Assembly (NCBI RefSeq): GCF_003991905.1
Contig: NZ_RSCL01000004.1
Location: 335,934 to 399,933 of the forward strand
Origin: Dulcicalothrix desertica PCC 7102
GTDB lineage: Bacteria; Cyanobacteriota; Cyanobacteriia; Cyanobacteriales; Nostocaceae
Length of the DNA stretch: 64,000 nt
Direction of reading: 5' to 3'
Shown piece after piece: positions 60,828-64,000 of the stretch (position 1 is its first letter; every line of letters begins with the position of its first letter). Made by a program: the position numbers and the translations under genes. The notes under the pieces are model-generated. The model worked only from the letters and a program-made list of their open reading frames with translations. It did not search any database and was not told the origin of the DNA.

Positions 60828-61805
60828 ATGAATTACGAACACCCTTTAGTTAGTGTTATCACACCCACTTATAACCGACCGGAGTATCTAAAACAAGCAC
60901 TAACAAGTGCCGTCAATCAAACATATCAAAATATAGAAATAATTGTTTCCGACAATTGTAGTCCAGAAAATCCTCAAGCAATCGTTGAGTCATTTAATGA
61001 TCCCCGGATTCGCTTTTACCGTAATTCCAGTAATTTGGGAATGCTGGTAAATACAATCCAAGCTTTTAAGCACGCGCACGGGAAATATGTCGCGAGTTTA
61101 CTTGATGATGATATGTGGGAACCAGATTATTTGGCTAAAATGGTTCCTCTGCTTGAAGAAAATTCTGATATAGCTCTAGCTTTCTGCGACCACTATGTGA
61201 TGAATGCTTCAGGCGAAATCGATATGGCTGCTACTAATAAATGTACGCAAGCTTATAAACGTCACAATCTTAAGCAAGGAATACACCAACCTTTTGTCGA
61301 ACATGCATTGATTAATCAATCAGCTTGCCCTGCAGTTGCCGCAGTAGTCAGAAGAGAGATTGTAAATTGGGATGAATTTACGAACGAAATCGCTGGAATG
61401 TGGGATGTATATTTATCTTACATATGTTGTCGTGGTGGTAAAGGAGCTTATTATTATCCAGAAAGATTAACTCGCTATCGTGAACATGAACAAACTGACA
61501 CAATGCAAAGTGGAAATCGCAATGCAGAAGCTAAAATCCGTAAAGCTAAGTCAGAGATTTATTGTTATGGTAAATTTATTCAAGACCAGAGTTTAGCTGA
61601 GTTTCATCCACTTTTTAAACAAAAATGGCTGCATGCTCATACAACTTTAGCAATTGGCTTAATGCGAAGCCAACAAGTACAACAAGCACGCTCTTACCTA
61701 AAGAGCGCACTCTTTCAACAAAAATTTAATTTACGTACTCTTGTTGCGCTTGGCATCAGCTTTGCACCAAAGAAATTGGCTAATCATTTACTCGGTACAT
61801 TTTAA
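60828..61805 (+). CDS. Family 2 glycosyltransferase
   Basis: A 325-residue GT2 enzyme: VSVITPTYNRPEYLKQALTS, IEIIVSDNCSPENPQAIV, YVASLLDDDMWEPDYLAK with the D-D-D metal motif, and YYPERLTRYREHEQTDTMQ in the acceptor half. It is 22 bases after hepA and is probably in the same transcript. It would transfer a sugar to the HEP repeat unit; linkage unknown. Confidence 0.93.
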   Translation: MNYEHPLVSVITPTYNRPEYLKQALTSAVNQTYQNIEIIVSDNCSPENPQAIVESFNDPRIRFYRNSSNLGMLVNTIQAFKHAHGKYVASLLDDDMWEPDYLAKMVPLLEENSDIALAFCDHYVMNASGEIDMAATNKCTQAYKRHNLKQGIHQPFVEHALINQSACPAVAAVVRREIVNWDEFTNEIAGMWDVYLSYICCRGGKGAYYYPERLTRYREHEQTDTMQSGNRNAEAKIRKAKSEIYCYGKFIQDQSLAEFHPLFKQKWLHAHTTLAIGLMRSQQVQQARSYLKSALFQQKFNLRTLVALGISFAPKKLANHLLGTF

Positions 61806-61882
61806 TTAATTATAGTCTTGTATAAAATTTTATTTATTTTAAAAATAATTTAGTTAGGATTAACAGTTCAAGAGAAGTATAC

Positions 61883-62872
61883 ATGAAAATTACAGTTGTT
61901 ATCCCTACATATCGCCGTCCTCAAGATTTAAAGCGTTGTTTAGAGGCTTTGCAAAATCAAAATCGGCGCCCAGAACAAGTTTTGGTAGTGGTACGTGACA
62001 CAGATGCTGAGACATGGACATTTCTGGAAAGCTTCGCTCTGGGTAATTTACCACTGCGTATCTTAACTGTGAGGGTTACAGGGGTAATAGCAGCTATGAA
62101 TTTAGGTCTTGATGCTGCTTTTGGTGACATAATTGCCTTTACCGATGATGATGCAGCACCTCACACTGATTGGCTTGAACGGATTGAAGCAACATTTCTT
62201 TCAGATAGCCGTATTGGAGCAGTTGGTGGACGAGATTTTATGTATTATGGTTCAGTTCTGCAAGATTATAACACTCACCCAGGTGCAAGCGATATTGTCG
62301 GACGTTTACAGTGGTTCGGACGAGTAATTGGCAATCATCACATCGGTTCGGGAGAAGCACGCGAGGCTGATGTACTTAAGGGAGTCAATGTAAGTTATCG
62401 CGCGAATGCAATTAATAAATTACGTTTTGATGAAAGATTGTTAGGTACAGGCGCCCAAGTACATTTTGAGTTAGCATTCTGTTTAACATTAAAACGAGCA
62501 GGATGGAAGTTGATATATGACCCATCAATAGCAGTAGACCACTTTCCGGCACAACGTTTTGATGAAGATAAACGCAATACATTCAACAAAATTGCTACTA
62601 TTAATTTAGCGCACAACGAAACTCTGATTTTACTTGAACATTTATCACCCATCAGAAAATTGATATATCTTTTGTGGGCGGTGCTGATAGGAACAAGAGA
62701 TGCGTATGGAATATTGCAGATTGCGAGATTCTTTAAAAGCGAAAAAAGCATAGCAATAGAAAAATTTATCGCGTCAATGAAAGGACGCTACCAGGGTTGG
62801 CAAACGTGGCTTGAAAGCGATTTTAGTAATCAAACTCAGCCCAAAACTTTGAGTGTGGGTGATTTAGAATGA
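61883..62872 (+). CDS. Family 2 glycosyltransferase
   Basis: A 329-residue GT2 enzyme: MKITVVIPTYRRPQDLKRCL, AAFGDIIAFTDDDAAPHTDW (the metal-binding DDD), ERIEATFLSDSRIGAVGGRD, and VLKGVNVSYRANAINKLRFD. A hydrophobic segment near the C-terminus (IRKLIYLLWAVLIGTRDAYG) suggests membrane association. Its stop codon overlaps the start of the next gene by four bases (ATGA), which implies coupled translation with the Wzy-like protein. Confidence 0.93.
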   Translation: MKITVVIPTYRRPQDLKRCLEALQNQNRRPEQVLVVVRDTDAETWTFLESFALGNLPLRILTVRVTGVIAAMNLGLDAAFGDIIAFTDDDAAPHTDWLERIEATFLSDSRIGAVGGRDFMYYGSVLQDYNTHPGASDIVGRLQWFGRVIGNHHIGSGEAREADVLKGVNVSYRANAINKLRFDERLLGTGAQVHFELAFCLTLKRAGWKLIYDPSIAVDHFPAQRFDEDKRNTFNKIATINLAHNETLILLEHLSPIRKLIYLLWAVLIGTRDAYGILQIARFFKSEKSIAIEKFIASMKGRYQGWQTWLESDFSNQTQPKTLSVGDLE

Positions 62873-64000
62873 ACACTAACCAATCATTGTTACCTTATCC
62901 TTTAAAGCATAATGCTCCGAAAGAAAATTCACCATTATTTGCATGGCTTGCTATCGGTTCGCTGATAGTATTTAGTGTTGTTTGCTACTTCGGCGCCGCT
63001 AGCTTATTAAGACAAGCTTTTCCTGCGTTATCCTTTTTTGTAGGTCTTTTTCTTTACTTTCGCTACCCAGCACTTTACATTGGTTTCAATTGGTGGCTAT
63101 GGTTTTTAATCGCGATAATTAGGCGCCTGATTGATTATAAAGCTGGTTGGGATACCAACGGCTTTATTTTAATTACACCATATTTAGTTACATTAATTAC
63201 ATTTTGGACATTTGTTAAGGAATTACCTCGGTCACTACGTATAGGCGGGTTTCCCTTTGTTGTAGCAATAATGTCAGTATTTTATGGAATGGCAGTCGGA
63301 TTAGTTAGTTACGACAAAGTAGTAGTATTTCGGACTGCACTCGATTGGTTGGCACCAGTACTTTATGGGTTCCATGTATTTGTAAAATGGCGTGATTATC
63401 CAAACTATCGCCAAAATATTCAAACAGTATTTCTTTGGTGTGTACTATTAACTGGTGCATATGGAATATATCAATATTTAGTGGCGCCTGAATGGGATAA
63501 GTTTTGGTTAATTCAAACCAAACTTGTTTCGATGGGAAGTCCTAGACCATTAGGGCTTCGGGTTTGGGGTACTATGCACTCTCCAGGTCCATTTGCAAAT
63601 ATAATAATGGTAGGTTTATTAATATTACTTAATAACGTTCGTCCTCTTGGTTTTGCCGCATCAATCGTAGGCTACGTATCATTTCTACTAACTGTTGTAC
63701 GTTCATCATGGGGTGGTTGGATAGTTGGGGTAGTTAGTTTAATAACTAATCTTAAACCCAAGTTACAAATGCGACTTGTTGTTACAGCAATTATACTTGT
63801 GCTTTGTGTCGTTCCGCTAGCAACAATCGAGCCATTTGGGAAAGTAATTACCGAACGTCTTGAATCTATAAGTAACCTTGAGAAAGACCAAAGTTTTAAC
63901 GACCGTTCAAACACTTACGACCGCAAATTAGGTATTGCGCTGTCTTCTGTACTTGGTCAAGGAATTGGTGGTACATGGGTAGTAGATAAAGATGGAAAGT
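62869..64000 (+). CDS. O-antigen ligase/polymerase-like membrane protein (3' end outside window)
   Basis: An open frame from ATG 62869 runs off the window after 377 codons. It begins MNTNQSLLPYPLKHNAPKEN, then has many transmembrane helices (LFAWLAIGSLIVFSVVCYFG, FIVATIMSVFYG-like stretches, VGYVSFLLTVVRSSWGGWIV). The motif LTVVRSSWGGWIVGVVSLIT and a loop with ERLESISNLEKDQSFNDRSN, TYDRKLGI are typical of Wzy/WaaL-type proteins. It would polymerise or ligate the lipid-linked repeat units exported by the cluster. ATGA overlap with the upstream glycosyltransferase gene. Confidence 0.85.
   Translation, partial: MNTNQSLLPYPLKHNAPKENSPLFAWLAIGSLIVFSVVCYFGAASLLRQAFPALSFFVGLFLYFRYPALYIGFNWWLWFLIAIIRRLIDYKAGWDTNGFILITPYLVTLITFWTFVKELPRSLRIGGFPFVVAIMSVFYGMAVGLVSYDKVVVFRTALDWLAPVLYGFHVFVKWRDYPNYRQNIQTVFLWCVLLTGAYGIYQYLVAPEWDKFWLIQTKLVSMGSPRPLGLRVWGTMHSPGPFANIIMVGLLILLNNVRPLGFAASIVGYVSFLLTVVRSSWGGWIVGVVSLITNLKPKLQMRLVVTAIILVLCVVPLATIEPFGKVITERLESISNLEKDQSFNDRSNTYDRKLGIALSSVLGQGIGGTWVVDKDGK

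Larger units (their letters stand above)
1..64000. repeat. Highly iterated palindrome GGCGCC (about 109 copies)
   Basis: GGCGCC was counted by eye about 109 times, roughly once per 590 bases, against about four expected for a six-base G/C word at 40% GC. It is found in most genes on both strands and in all reading frames. Long gaps are 1781-4992, 8195-10752, 45571-47195 and 58764-60751. I saw no GCGATCGC (HIP1). The motif plays the HIP1-like role in this genome. The count is manual and may be off by a few. Confidence 0.92.

Noticed and set aside
1-64000. tRNA or rRNA genes
   Set aside because: No cloverleaf-like sequence with GGTTCGANTCC-type arm was noticed in the intergenic regions.

Overview
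The window is a stretch of chromosome from a heterocyst-forming filamentous cyanobacterium (Nostocales). The evidence is a gene cluster matching the heterocyst envelope polysaccharide (HEP) island around hepC and hepA, a Rubisco activase with a Rubisco-small-subunit-like tail, a CcmK carboxysome shell protein, PATAN/CheY regulators, and 7-bp short tandem repeats typical of this group. The palindrome GGCGCC is extraordinarily common: I count about 109 copies by eye in 64 kb, where about 4 would be expected at 40% GC. I saw no copy of the usual cyanobacterial HIP1 octamer GCGATCGC. No tRNA, rRNA, CRISPR array or intact insertion sequence was seen.

Layout. 1-1.4 kb is the 3' part of pntB. 1.9-11.0 kb is an accessory, defence-like island: a NACHT (NLR-like) NTPase, an MGME1-like nuclease, a beta-class amino-methyltransferase, a C5 cytosine methyltransferase, an Eco29kI-like GIY-YIG endonuclease, a coiled-coil membrane protein, and a 108-bp decayed duplicate of the amino-methyltransferase gene. 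The NACHT gene and the coiled-coil gene contain no GGCGCC sites, which points to recent arrival. 11.1-19.4 kb is mixed housekeeping: an aminotransferase, CcmK, three secreted proteins, a DUF697-type GTPase, an SDR protein, an alpha/beta hydrolase, YjbQ and a fasciclin protein.

19.7-29.9 kb is the best candidate for an undescribed system. Four paralogous leucine-rich-repeat-variant (LRV) proteins (one truncated) and a fifth, stop-broken fragment surround a tightly spaced MoxR AAA+ ATPase and a DUF2201-type protein carrying HExxH plus VWA. A frame-broken PIN nuclease gene lies beside them. 30-41.5 kb holds queF, a phasin-like protein, two YCII proteins, a 2H phosphoesterase, a pair of small two-helix membrane proteins, a Rubisco activase with a 159-bp tandem repeat in its linker, pheT, a DIDGRRPV-repeat protein and a PATAN/CheY pair. 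42.1-45.9 kb is a TerY-P triad (VWA, PP2C phosphatase, kinase with TPR).

46.4-64 kb is the HEP-type polysaccharide cluster, all on the plus strand: rfbF, an L-2-hydroxyglutarate-oxidase-like gene, a sugar epimerase, glycosyltransferases, a phytanoyl-CoA-dioxygenase-like protein, rfbC, a SAF-domain oxidoreductase, a Wzc-like co-polymerase/kinase, hepC, hepA and a Wzy/ligase-like membrane protein cut by the window end. Nucleotide sugars made by the first genes would be assembled on a lipid carrier by the HepC-like transferase, extended by the glycosyltransferases, and exported and polymerised by HepA, the co-polymerase and the Wzy-like protein.

Intergenic DNA is rich in dispersed palindromic repeats. 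Several families show paired (compensatory) base changes between copies, and several copies run into coding sequences and supply the last codons or the stop codon.
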